Shown: piece after piece, positions 6,966 through 13,383 of the stretch
Layout: each line of letters opens with the position of its first letter
Numbering within the stretch: position 1 is the stretch's first letter
Source of the DNA: Baffinella frigidus
Lineage: Eukaryota > Cryptophyceae > Cryptomonadales > Baffinellaceae
NCBI GenBank assembly: GCA_026770585.1
Contig: MU646900.1
Coordinates: 196,986 to 215,303 of the forward strand
DNA: 18,318 nt
Reading direction: 5' to 3'
Translations under genes and position numbers: made by a program
The notes under the pieces: model-generated
Told to the model about the DNA's origin: nothing
What the model saw: the letters and a program-made list of their open reading frames with translations, nothing else
Databases searched by the model: none

Positions 6966-7105
6966 ACCCAGCCACGGGGAGTGGACCAAATCGAGCGATC
7001 GCAAAAGTTGATTTCCCCTGGGTGATAAACCCTCAGGGTGTATCCTTTGGTGAAATTGCCCACAGGTCTCCATATCGCGATTTGGTTCACTTCTGGTGGC
7101 TGGTT
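6966..7105. repeat. Decayed foldback
   Basis: ACCCAGCCACGGGGAGTGG (from 6966) pairs imperfectly with the reverse complement of 7078-7105 (CGATTTGGTTCACTTCTGG and onward). It directly abuts the element at 6818-6965, with no gap. The interior holds a small CCCTGGGTG/CCCTCAGGG hairpin. Confidence 0.5.
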
Positions 7106-7151
7106 GAACCCCCACCCCTCAAACTGGGATCAAATCTCCTTTTTCGATTCC

Positions 7152-7446
7152 CTTGAGTTGTACTGGATCTCGTTGGAATCCGGCGACCTGTGGTACGAAT
7201 CAGGAGGCGCAAAAGACAATTTGGTCCTCAAGGGGCGTGTTCAGACCACGTCTCTTTCAGGATCCCACGACTGGGAATGAAGAGTGTGCATTGTGACCGT
7301 GTTCTCACGCAGTTAGCTACATACCCAGTCGTGGGATCCTGAAAGAGACGTGGTCTGAACACGCCCCTTGAGGACCAAATCGTCTTTAGCGCCTCCTGAT
7401 TCGTACCACAGGTCGCCGGATTCCAACGAGATCCAGTACACCTCAA
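7152..7446. repeat. Long foldback carrying an exon end
   Basis: Two arms of about 123 bp (7152-7274 and 7324-7446), nearly perfect complements separated by about 50 bp. The left arm contains GGTCCTCAAGGGGCG and GTGTTCAG, the same coding end (LKGRVQ) found in the exon at 6754-6812, so both arms carry an exon fragment in opposite orientations. The ORF crossing it on either strand is a by-product of the foldback. Confidence 0.8.
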
Positions 7447-7749
7447 TGGTTTTGGTGAGGTTCGGTGGACCGCGGCTCTTTTCGCTCAAAAGGCTGCGAG
7501 TCGCATCTTCCCCGGATATCCGGGGATCACGCGACCAATCAATGCTGACTTTTGGCGTGTTTCACAAGAAACAATCCAATAATTAACTTTAGGAACGTTC
7601 TCCGTAGTGATCTGAGTGGACTTGCCTCGGCCCCGCTGTTGCTAGGGCCTCCCAGGGTTTGTACCGCGCAGCCCAGCACGTCAACTGAAGAACAGTTGGG
7701 GGGTCCGCCGTCTTCTTACTATTTTGTTGAGGATGCTGACCCCCGCTGA

Positions 7750-7823
7750 GGAAGCATGGCCTTTCTGCAGGATAAGTTCCGGTGCCCGCCTATGTTGGGA
7801 GCTCGAAGAACCTAAAGGACCTA
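7750..7823 (+). repeat. 74-bp dispersed repeat, copy 1
   Basis: GGAAGCATGGCCTTTCTGC through GAAGAACCTAAAGGACCTA occurs again, inverted, at 11947-12020. The neighbouring 7831-7908/8182-8259 duplication shows the second copy of this locus without the 74-bp segment, so this is an insertion flanked by TGA on both sides (7747-7749 region and 7825-7827). It has no obvious terminal inverted repeats. Confidence 0.65.
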
Positions 7824-7830
7824 AATGACG

Positions 7831-7908
7831 CCCCTCAGCTCCAGGCCTCTGGGGGACTTGCGGGGTCCTTTTCGTGGGCTCTGCACCCCCGACTTGCAGC
7901 ATTGCATA
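7831..7908 (+). repeat. 78-bp perfect direct repeat, copy A
   Basis: Identical to 8182-8259. It starts CCCCTCAGCTCCAGGCC and ends CATTGCATA. A second shared phrase, ATTTTGTTGAGGATGCTGAC, precedes each copy (7721-7740, 8151-8170). The perfect identity marks a recent tandem duplication. Confidence 0.85.
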
Positions 7909-8146
7909 TTGTATTTTTCGGGTCAGCGCGGATTTTGGGTCGGGGTCGGGAAGTCGGGAAAAATCGAAAATATCGAAAAAGGGCTCTAGTATTTGTGACA
8001 TATTATGGGTGGGGGGTGCATGTTGTCATCATATCAATGCATAAGATAGCATAAAACTTTAGATGGACGCACCAATTATCGAGATTTTCATTTCCCGACA
8101 CCCCGACCCGACCTCGAGAAAATCCGCGCTGACCCGAAAAGTACAA
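7909..8146. mobile_element. 238-bp foldback element with TA target duplication
   Basis: Terminal inverted repeats begin TTGTATTTTTCGGGTCAG (7909) and end CTGACCCGAAAAGTACAA (8146), and pair well for about 28 bp, then imperfectly through GGTCGGGGTCGGG. It is flanked by TA on each side (7907-7908 and 8147-8148), as expected for a Tc1/mariner-type (Stowaway-like) MITE. It lies exactly at the border between the two copies of the 78-bp direct repeat. Confidence 0.7.
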
Positions 8147-8181
8147 TACCATTTTGTTGAGGATGCTGACCTTCGCTGACA

Positions 8182-8259
8182 CCCCTCAGCTCCAGGCCTC
8201 TGGGGGACTTGCGGGGTCCTTTTCGTGGGCTCTGCACCCCCGACTTGCAGCATTGCATA
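8182..8259 (+). repeat. 78-bp perfect direct repeat, copy B
   Basis: Same sequence as 7831-7908. This copy lacks the 74-bp insertion found upstream of copy A and so serves as its empty site. Confidence 0.85.
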
Positions 8260-8277
8260 GGATCAGGGGTGGCTCCC

Positions 8278-8395
8278 AAACGCGCAAACAGCGGTGCCAC
8301 CCGGGCCCTAGGGGGGTTTATATGGAACATAGGTCCTAGGAGCCCTACGGCCTACGTTAGGCAATACCGTGGGCCTAACCACTTGTCGCGCGTTT
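8278..8395. mobile_element. Foldback element family C, divergent copy
   Basis: Ends AAACGCGC (8278) and GCGCGTTT (8395). The interior from GGGCCCTAGGGGGG through GGAACATAGGTCCTAGGAGC to GCAATACCGTGGGCCTAAC matches the right part of 10873-11002 closely. The outer ends differ from the other family members, suggesting a chimera or insertion into another repeat. Confidence 0.6.
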
Positions 8396-8413
8396 GAGAG
8401 CCTGCCTGACAGG

Positions 8414-8546
8414 CATTGGAGTCAGTTATCCCTTAAGTGACCAACGGGCGAATAATCGCCCGTGGAAGCCCTAGGCAGGTCCTAGGGCCCTACGGTAGGG
8501 CGTATGAGCCTACTGGTCACTTAAGGGATACAAGCGTGATCCAATG
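8414..8546. mobile_element. Foldback element with TATCCCTTAAGTGACCA ends
   Basis: TATCCCTTAAGTGACCA (8427-8443) is exactly complementary to 8514-8530. Weaker pairing extends out to CATTGG/CCAATG at 8414 and about 8546. The interior has a CGGGCGAATAATCGCCCG hairpin (8444-8461) and a CCTAGGGCCCTACGGTAGG phrase shared with family C. Confidence 0.65.
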
Positions 8547-8676
8547 TGTAATGGCTGCCGTGAATTATAATCCCTGAACCTAACGCTCGATTGCGTGCCT
8601 CAAATTATAATCCCTGAACCCAACGCTCAATTGCTTGGAGGCCGTGAGATCTGAAAACCACCACTAGCCCTTGGAG

Positions 8677-8780
8677 GTGGCTCAAATAGTGCTCTGGGGC
8701 ATTTCCGGTTTACCTTGGACCGGGGTCGGACCCCGATCCAAGGTAAAATCGAAGACCTTCCAGGGCACTATTTGAGCCAC
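8677..8780. mobile_element. 104-bp near-perfect foldback element
   Basis: GTGGCTCAAATAGTGCTCTGG (split as GTGGCTCAAATAG, TGCTCTGG) at the left pairs with CCAGGGCACTATTTGAGCCAC-type sequence at the right end (8777-8780 CCAC). The middle TTTACCTTGGACC/ATCCAAGGTAAA pairs as well, so the whole element is one stem. TTGG lies on both sides (8671-8674 and 8781-8784) and may be a short target duplication. Confidence 0.7.
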
Positions 8781-8810
8781 TTGGGATGGCTGGTGGCAGT
8801 GTATCTGCAG

Positions 8811-9473
8811 GAGCTGGAAACGCTGCTGAGAGCGATGTTCTGTTTCTTCTCTTCTTCATTACTCTCGATGCGGGTCCTAGATAGGCCCTCAAGCCTTGAG
8901 TTGAGTGATACAATAGTCCATGGGCCTCAAGATTTCTATGTTTTCTAGAAATCTGGATAGGCCCTTGAGTCTTGAGTTGAGTGATACAATAAACTCTATC
9001 TGCAGGAGCTCGAAGAACGAAGCACATCAGCGTTAGGTTGAGGCTTAGGGTTCAGGGGGGTTAGTGTTCATAACCTGTTGATGTTCGCGCTCTATCTACA
9101 GGAGCAGATAGAGAGGCGACGCCACGTCCAAGAAAGACGCCCAACGCTCAATTTCATCTCGGAAGATAACTGAATCAGTTCCTTTTCAATAGGAGGTTGA
9201 ATAGGAGAAATTAGTTAGGGCATAGTAAACTTAATTAGGCGCCCTAATTAAATGAGAACCGCTACTTAGGGAACTGATTCAGTTATCTGTCGAGATGAAA
9301 TTGCTTGGAGGCCGTCAGGACTGAAAAACGCTGCATCTGCAGGATCTTCTTCTCTTCTCCATCACTCTCAATCCAGGCTCTAGATAGCCCCCTAAGCGCT
9401 CTATCTGCAGGAGCTGGAAGGCGACGTCATATCCAAGAAAGACGGCCAACGCTCGATTGCTTGGAGGCCGTGA
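8811..9473 (+). pseudogene. Four degraded copies of the ELEAQL exon
   Basis: Acceptor TATCTGCAG or CTACAG followed by GAGCTGGAA-type starts occurs at 8811 (ELETLLRAM, then pyrimidine-rich sequence), 9006 (ELEERSTSALG, stop), 9102 (frame-shifted, contains GACGCCACGTCCAAGAAAG) and 9411 (ELEGDVISKKDGQRSIAWRP, stop). All match parts of the intact exon at 9499. Copies share intron phrases: TTCTTCTCTTCTCCATCACTC-type sequence, GCTTGGAGGCCGTGAGATC, and a 76-bp direct duplication ending TTGAGTTGAGTGATACAATA (8880-8913, 8956-8989). Confidence 0.6.
9154..9298. mobile_element. 145-bp foldback element with AATT target duplication
   Basis: Inverted ends TCATCTCGGAAGATAACTGA / TCAGTTATCTGTCGAGATGA, about 30 bp with small gaps. 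AATT at 9150-9153 and again at 9299-9302. The paralogous sequence at about 8625 (CAACGCTCAATTGCTTGGAG) has a single AATT and no element, so it is an empty site. This is the best-documented transposition event in the window. Confidence 0.85.
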
Positions 9474-9498
9474 GATCTGAAAATCACTGCATCTGCAG

Positions 9499-9609
9499 GA
9501 GCTGGAAGCGCAGCTGTCAGCGGTGGAAAGCGACGCTACGTCCAAGGAAGAATCACTGGTTGCTGAGCGGGAGAGGAGCCAACGACTTGAACGCACTCTC
9601 TCCGCCAAG
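9499..9609 (+). CDS. ELEAQL coiled-coil exon, intact copy
   Basis: Acceptor CATCTGCAG (to 9498). It has 37 codons in phase 0: ELEAQLSAVESDATSKE, then ESLVAERERSQRLERTLSAK. It ends GCCAAG|GCACCC, so a GC donor at 9610 is proposed. L/V residues recur with heptad spacing among E, S and R. Four broken copies lie upstream. The phase fits the exons at 6812 and 11576. Confidence 0.6.
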
Positions 9610-10037
9610 GCACCCCCCCCCCCCCGTGACCCCGAACCCTGTTCTATGTTCTACGTGCTAAGAAGCATACGAGCTTGCTAAATAAACCATAGCATGGTCA
9701 TGGTTTATTTGGAAAGAACGTATGGTGGGTTTGCTGCCAACGACACTGTCTCCGCGCAGGTCCATACTACGCGGGAGAGCTACATGTCATGTTACGCCCT
9801 GCGTCTTTCTATCATTTTCCCTTGACATCGGCAAAAGTTACCGGAAATGCCACAAATGATTGACTTTGAGCCTGCCGGTAACCGCAAGATATGCTTTCCG
9901 GTTGCCTAGATAAGACACATACCCCTTCCCCGTAGTACGTTCCAAGCTTTGGTTCTCAGCTTCGTACCTCCACCCCAAACCCAATATGGTTTATTTGGTA
10001 CGTTCTCAGCTTGGAAGCTCGCTTGAACCCACACCCT
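9610..10037. other. Intron stretch with small foldbacks
   Basis: Begins with a run of C, then a foldback at 9666-9724 (CATACG/CGTATG ends; core AAATAAACCAT at 9680-9690 pairing with 9700-9710). ATATGGTTTATTTGGTACGTTCTCAGC at about 9985 echoes it. ACCGGAAATGCC and GCCGGTAACCGCAAG suggest another decayed foldback. No exon seen. Confidence 0.4.
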
Positions 10038-10185
10038 CCACTCGGTAGACTACGGACCTTTCAACACACGTCAACTTACCCAGAGACAATTAACTTGAAG
10101 GATTTTCTGGTGTAAATTTGGTCACGTAACACCCCAGAATCCGGCCCCAAATTCAAATCCGAAACCCTCGAAGTCCACTGAGTGG
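10038..10185 (+). mobile_element. Foldback element family B, copy 1
   Basis: A 148-bp element with ends CCACTCGGTAGACTACGG and CTCGAAGTCCACTGAGTGG. The interior phrases GTCAACTTACC, CTTGAAGGATTTTCTGG and TTTGGTCACGTAACACCCC are shared with the copies at 12215 (reverse), 12442 (same strand), 15039 (reverse). No ORF. It is intronic. Confidence 0.8.
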
Positions 10186-10227
10186 TATGCATCCCCGTGG
10201 GGTGCATTCCCGGTTTCATGCAAAAAG

Positions 10228-10369
10228 CTAACGCCAGCGAGGTACTTAGAGCCTACGGATTGCCTACGGTAAGAGCCCCCCTCCTACGACTTTTAAAGAC
10301 CTTTTTGTTTTAAACGTCGTAGGAGGAGGGGGGGTTCCTACGGTAGGCTAAGGGGTCCGCTGGCGTTAG
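10228..10369. mobile_element. 142-bp foldback element, CTAACGCCAGCG ends
   Basis: CTAACGCCAGCG (10228-10239) pairs exactly with 10358-10369. Inner arms GCCTACGG...GGTAAGAGCCCCCCTCCTACGAC pair with GTCGTAGGAGGAGGGGGG...CCTACGGTAGGC. CCTACGG words recall family C, but the ends differ. Confidence 0.75.
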
Positions 10370-10474
10370 GTTGTGGCATTAGGTTACGTTTACAGGGGTA
10401 TGCCGGGTTACGTTTACAGGGGTTCTTCGGAATAAAATGCATGACGCACTCTTAGGGAGGTCCTGGGCTTGTTT

Positions 10475-10568
10475 GCATACAGTAGGCCTACTGTATGCTA
10501 CAGTAGGCCTGGAGCATACAGTAGGCATACTGTATACTGGAGCATACAGTAGGCCTACTGCATGCTCC
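10475..10568. repeat. Cluster of GCATACAGTAGGCC palindromes
   Basis: GCATACAGTAGGCCTACTGTATGC written as GCATACAGTAGG + CCTACTGTATGC is a perfect 24-bp palindrome (10475-10498). A 30-bp palindrome with one mismatch lies at 10539-10568. GGAGCATACAGTAGGCATACTG lies between (split at GGAGCATACAG / TAGGCATACTG). Together they form a tandem array of a palindromic unit related in sequence to family C ends. Confidence 0.8.
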
Positions 10569-10610
10569 TTACTGTATGCTCCTTGCGGGGGTGCTCCCCC
10601 CTGTTTGCGG

Positions 10611-10656
10611 GAAGCCAAAGGGCTGGGAGAGGGCGCTCGCGAAGCAGGCGACGGCT
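10611..10656 (+). CDS. Candidate exon fragment EAKGLGEGAREAGDG
   Basis: Helical, charged peptide followed by GTGGGTTTAGGG, a plausible donor entering a TTTAGGG tract. The 5' border is TTTGCGG, not CAG, as in the dead exon at 728, so either the acceptor decayed or this is another dead copy. No intact paralog is visible. Confidence 0.25.
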
Positions 10657-10659
10657 GTG

Positions 10660-10784
10660 GGTTTAGGGTTTAAGGTTCGGGGTTTAGGGTTTAGGGTGTG
10701 GGGTTCAGGGTTCAGGGTTCAGGGTTCAGGGTTCAGGGTATAGGGTGTGGGTGTGGGTTTTAGGGTTTAGAGTTGAAGGTTTAG
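10660..10784 (-). repeat. TTTAGGG-orientation telomere-like tract
   Basis: Here the G-rich strand is on +: TTTAGGGTTTAAGG, then five GGGTTCA units and variants, to a TTTAG acceptor at 10784. It shows that telomere-like intron tracts occur in both orientations within one gene. Confidence 0.7.
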
Positions 10785-10832
10785 GAGGCGTGGAGGCGGG
10801 AGGCCCACCGAAAGCGACAGGAGCGCTGCATC
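10785..10832 (+). CDS. Candidate exon EAWRREAHRKRQERCI
   Basis: Begins right after TTTAG and reads 16 charged codons before TGA at 10833. Composition fits the coiled-coil gene, but there is no donor before the stop and no paralog, so it may be a broken exon. Confidence 0.3.
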
Positions 10833-10872
10833 TGAGAGGCCTTCCAACATGTTTATAGGCCAACGTCCTGAA

Positions 10873-11002
10873 AACCGGGTAGTCAAGCATACGGTAGTGC
10901 CTACAGTAGGCCGTAGGGCCCTAGGGGGGGTCCTATGGAACATAGGTCCTAGGAGCCCTACGGCCTACATTAGGCAATACCGTGGGCCTAACTACCCGGG
11001 TT
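10873..11002. mobile_element. Foldback element family C, copy 2
   Basis: Left end AACCGGGTAGTCAAGC, right end CCTAACTACCCGGGTT. Arms pair through GCCTACAGTAGGCCGTAGGGCC / GGAGCCCTACGGCCTACATT-type sequence. The interior TATGGAACATAGGTCCTAGG is shared with 8278-8395. Confidence 0.75.
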
Positions 11003-11014
11003 TCTGTTACCCTA

Positions 11015-11117
11015 TTAATGTGGATGCGACTGGGATCATCGCGGAGCCCATATGCTTTCCTTGCTAACAACGTATCGTTTATTTGCGCAGTGCGCATGGC
11101 TTGTTTGGTACGAACGT
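11015..11117 (+). repeat. About 105-bp direct repeat, copy 1
   Basis: CTATTAATGTGGATGCGACT through GTTTGGTACGAACG recurs at about 11751-11855 with about four differences. Each copy lies upstream of ENRIREA exon copies and contains TTCGCGCAG or TTTGCGCAG, a possible acceptor. It marks a tandem duplication of roughly 730 bp that carried exon copies with it. Confidence 0.8.
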
Positions 11118-11161
11118 TCGGCGTATTCGCTTAGCACGCCAACAAATCATACCCCCGTCAG

Positions 11162-11290
11162 GAAACCCGAATTCGAGAGGCGAAAGAGCAGGCGGATGCT
11201 ATCGCCAAGAGCCTCGTGGAGCTAGAAGGCGCCTCGCCGCCCTCCAGCGTTCAGGGTTGCTATATGGGTATATATAGTAACCCTGGCGCA
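11162..11290 (+). pseudogene. ENRIREA exon copy 1, truncated
   Basis: After CGTCAG it reads ETRIREAKEQADAIAKSL, then VELEG, and then departs from the paralogs (ASPPSSVQ). A deletion relative to copy 2 is evident. A hairpin follows: CAGGGTTGCTATAT at 11252-11265 pairing with 11272-11285. Sequence after it (GCAGAGGACCGTGCACG) could be another exon scrap. Confidence 0.6.
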
Positions 11291-11381
11291 GAGGACCGTG
11301 CACGATTGTGTCAAGGCAGAAACAGACTGCGCTGCCCACGGCCCACATGGTTACCCCGCTGACAACGTACACCCCCGATAG

Positions 11382-11513
11382 GAAAACCGAATTCGGGAGG
11401 CGAGAGAGCAGGCGGATGCGACCGCCAAGAGCCTCGCGGAGCTAGAAGGGGACATGGCTGCTATGATGGTTGAGCGTGCAAGAGAGAGCCTCGCCGCTCC
11501 ATGCGGCCCATAG
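11382..11513 (+). pseudogene. ENRIREA exon copy 2, 3' end lost
   Basis: After CCGATAG it reads ENRIREAREQADATAKSL and AELEGDMAAMMVERARES, identical in most positions to copy 3, then LAAPCGP and a TAG. The last 13 codons and the GAG|GTCCCC donor are missing. The acceptor TAG is acceptable, so the copy died by loss of its 3' end. Confidence 0.65.
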
Positions 11514-11575
11514 GGTTTAAAGGTTACTATTTGGACCCAGATAGTTTCCCCGCTGAACCCGTATACCCCCGACAG

Positions 11576-11722
11576 GAAAACCGAATTCGGGAGGCGAGAG
11601 AGCAGGCCGATGCGACCGCCAAGAGCCTCGCGGCGCTGGAAGGGGACATGGCTGCTATGATGGTTGAGCTTGCACGGGAGAGCGCCTACCACGCGGATTC
11701 CGCGCGTCTGATTCGCGTCGAG
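11576..11722 (+). CDS. ENRIREA coiled-coil exon, intact copy
   Basis: Acceptor CCGACAG (to 11575) and donor GTCGAG|GTCCCC (GT at 11723). It has 49 codons, exactly seven heptads, phase 0/0. It begins ENRIREAREQADATAKSL, has a Met-rich centre (EGDMAAMMVEL) and ends ADSARLIRVE. It is the only one of five copies in this array that is complete with both splice sites. Its phase fits the exons before and after. Confidence 0.7.
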
Positions 11723-11744
11723 GTCCCCCGAACCCTACACCTCA

Positions 11745-11855
11745 GTTACCCTATTAATGTGGATGCGACTGGGATCCTCGTGGAGCCCATATGCTTTCCT
11801 TGCTAACAACGTATCGTTTATTCGCGCAGTGCGCATGGCTTGTTTGGTACGAACG
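11745..11855 (+). repeat. About 105-bp direct repeat, copy 2
   Basis: Second copy of 11015-11117 (GTGGATGCGACTGGGATCC, CCATATGCTTTCCTTGC, GCGCATGGCTTGTTTGG). It lies just upstream of ENRIREA exon copy 4. Confidence 0.8.
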
Positions 11856-11871
11856 TCCCAAACCACACACC

Positions 11872-12187
11872 CAGAACCGGGGAGGCTCGCGGAGTTGGAA
11901 GGGGGCATGGCTGCTGTGATGGTTGAGCTTGGGGTGGAGAGACCGCTAGGTCCTTTAGGTTCTTCGAGCTCCCAACGTAAGCGGACACTGGAACTGGTTC
12001 TGCAGAAAAGCCATGCTTCCTTTCGGATCACATTCAACGTGCGATGCGTCGTGCAGCACATACTTTGTGGCCTCACGCACTCTGATGGCTTTGGTTTGAG
12101 GGGGGGGGGGGTAGGGGTTTGGGTTCGGGTTTCAGGGTTTCTAAAGGGTAATTCGTGGATTCCGTGCGTTTGATTCGCGCCGAGGGT
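11872..12187 (+). pseudogene. ENRIREA exon copy 4, internally deleted and split
   Basis: CAGAACCGG then jumps to GCTCGCGGAGTTGGAAGG: LAELEGGMAAVMVELGVE. Homology stops at about 11940, where the inverted 74-bp repeat (11947-12020) and unrelated sequence begin. It resumes at about 12153 with GATTCCGTGCGTTTGATTCG (DSVRLIRAE). GAG is followed by GG, not GT. The copy lacks part of its start and a functional donor. Confidence 0.6.
11947..12020 (-). repeat. 74-bp dispersed repeat, copy 2 (inverted)
   Basis: Reverse complement of 7750-7823 with about 10 differences. Here it lies inside ENRIREA exon copy 4, separating its halves. It supports the view that the 74-bp segment is mobile. Confidence 0.65.
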
Positions 12188-12214
12188 TTTCCAACCCTAG
12201 ATGATACACTCTAC

Positions 12215-12353
12215 CCACACTGTGGGCTTCGAGGGGTTCGTTGACCCCGGATTCCGGGGTGTTTCATGACCAACTTGCATTAGAAAAAATCTTCGAGTTA
12301 ATTTTCTTCAGGTAAGTTGACTTTTGATGAAAGGTTCGAAGTCCACCGTGTGG
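12215..12353 (-). mobile_element. Foldback element family B, copy 2 (reverse)
   Basis: CCACACTGTGGGCTTCGAGG at the left and TTCGAAGTCCACCGTGTGG at the right. Its reverse complement aligns with 10038-10185 (GTCAACTTACC, CACCCCGGAATCCGGGG-type centre). AC flanks both ends (12213-12214, 12354-12355), a possible 2-bp duplication. It lies between dead copies 4 and 5 of the ENRIREA exon. Confidence 0.75.
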
Positions 12354-12369
12354 ACACCAAAAACAAAGA

Positions 12370-12626
12370 GAGAGGAGCCTTGCAGCGCTCGAAGGGGACA
12401 TGGGTGCTTTGATGGTTGAACTTGGGATGGAGAGCGCCTATCCACACGGTGGACTACGGACCTTCCAACAAACGTCAACTTGCTCAAAGATTGTTCAACT
12501 TCAAGGATTTTCTGGCGTATATTTGGTCACGTAACACCCCAGAATCCGGCCCCAAATTCAAATCCGAAACCCTTGAAGCCCAGCGAGTTGCATGCTGACG
12601 CCGCGCGTCTGATTCGCGCTGAGGTC
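12370..12626 (+). pseudogene. ENRIREA exon copy 5, split by a family B element
   Basis: SLAALEGDMGALMVELGMES and AY end at 12441. The exon resumes at 12591 as HADAARLIRAE, with an intact GAG|GTCCCC donor at 12627. Joining 12441 to 12591 restores the paralog's frame exactly (AY|HAD, compare copy 3 AYHADS). The intervening 149 bp is a family B element. Reading through it reaches a stop within the element. The 5' part of the exon is also missing. Confidence 0.65.
12442..12590 (+). mobile_element. Foldback element family B, copy 3, inside an exon
   Basis: Starts CCACACGGTGGACTACGG and ends GAAGCCCAGCGAGTTG. It aligns along its length with 10038-10185. Its right end is more degraded than the left. 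Insertion is between Tyr and His codons of the exon copy. The element ends are not GT/AG, so ordinary splicing of exactly this segment is not expected. Confidence 0.8.
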
Positions 12627-12814
12627 CCCCGGGTTCTGGGTTTAGGGTTTAGGGTGCATGGTGTTTTACGTCCAAAATAGCAACCAGACAAGGCCGGACT
12701 GGTTGTGTTTCGAAAACAACTCCACAAGTTCAGGGAAACTAGGCAATTCGACAAAATTGGAACCCAGCACCTGAACCCTATACCCCAAACCTGAATTTGA
12801 TCGATCGCGGGCAG
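12627..12814. other. Intron with TTTAGGG and unique sequence
   Basis: GTCCCCCGGG then TTTAGGGTTTAGGG (12640-12655), followed by about 150 bases without recognisable exons: AACCAGACAAGGCCGG, GAACCCAGCACCTGAACCC. It ends GCGGGCAG at the next exon copy. Confidence 0.4.
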
Positions 12815-12904
12815 GTTCTGATCTTGGTGCGCGAGAGTGCAGCGGCCGTGCAACACCTCTTCGAGTGCCAGATCGCACTCTCTGACCTCGAGGCACGCAA
12901 CAAC
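12815..12904 (+). pseudogene. VPILVRES exon copy 1, 3' end divergent
   Basis: After GGGCAG it reads VLILVRESAAAVQHLFECQ and then IALSDLEARNN. It is open, but the 3' border AGCACG|GTGCAT of the copy at 13136 is replaced by CGCAACAACTATAAACGC. GAG|GCACGC could be a GC donor, so it may still be used. I class it as probably nonfunctional. Confidence 0.45.
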
Positions 12905-13015
12905 TATAAACGCTCAACGCCCATTGGCTATTTCTGCGCCAAACGCTCAACGCTAAAAGCAATTTCTGCTCAAAACCCTCAACGCTAAACCCTAAAGTGT
13001 CTTGGTGTCATGCAG

Positions 13016-13041
13016 GTTCCGATCCTGGTGCGTGAGAGTGC
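13016..13041 (+). pseudogene. VPILVRES exon copy 2, cut by telomere repeats
   Basis: After ATGCAG it reads VPILVRESA and passes, in mid-codon context GAGAGTGC|CCTAAACCC, straight into telomere-like heptamers. The copies at 12815 and 13136 continue GAGAGTGCAGCGGCC. The exon is therefore broken exactly where the repeat begins. Confidence 0.7.
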
Positions 13042-13130
13042 CCTAAACCCTGAACCCTAAACCCTAAACCCTACACCCTACACCCTAAACCCTAAACCCT
13101 AAACCCTAAACCCTAAACCCTAAAACCTAA
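13041..13130 (+). repeat. Interstitial telomere-like tract inside an exon array
   Basis: CCCTAAA heptamers with two CCCTACA units and one CCCTGAA, containing six consecutive perfect CCCTAAA units near 13083-13125. It ends AACCTAAATCAG, the acceptor of the intact exon copy. Confidence 0.8.
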
Positions 13131-13135
13131 ATCAG

Positions 13136-13225
13136 GTTCCGATCTTGGTACGCGAGAGTGCAGCGGCCGTGCAACAACTCTTCGAGTGCCAGAGCGACTT
13201 GGCCGACCTCGAGGCACACAGCACG
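13136..13225 (+). CDS. VPILVRES coiled-coil exon, intact copy
   Basis: Acceptor AATCAG. It has 30 codons, phase 0/0: VPILVRESAAAVQQLFECQ, then SDLADLEAHST. It ends CACAGCACG|GTGCAT (GT at 13226). Leu/Ile/Val at heptad spacing with one Cys. At least six further partial copies lie at 12815-13980. The reading frame fits neighbours at 11722 and 14705. GAG|GCACAC is an alternative GC donor. Confidence 0.6.
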
Positions 13226-13253
13226 GTGCATCCCTGGACCACTTAGCAGGGAG

Positions 13254-13330
13254 AGAAGACCTTTTCACCTCGAATTCAAGGTGAAATTCCGGTTGGGTTC
13301 CAGGGCAATGGATAACATTCTAGTACAAAT
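13254..13330. other. Small foldback and unique sequence
   Basis: TTCACCT CGAATTCA AGGTGAA forms a short hairpin (about 13265-13286). Nothing else recognised. Confidence 0.35.
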
Positions 13331-13383
13331 TGTTTAAATGGACTGCATCCGTGAAGCCCCTAGTGGTTGCTCAGTGGCTCACG

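Noticed and set aside
7038-7280. 80-codon + strand open frame with LKGRVQ
   Set aside because: It starts in a decayed foldback and ends in a long foldback arm. Only the captured exon end (LKGRVQ) is coding-derived.
11252-11285. TATA-box promoter (TATATGGGTATATATAG)
   Set aside because: It is the loop end of a hairpin inside a dead exon array, with no gene start downstream.
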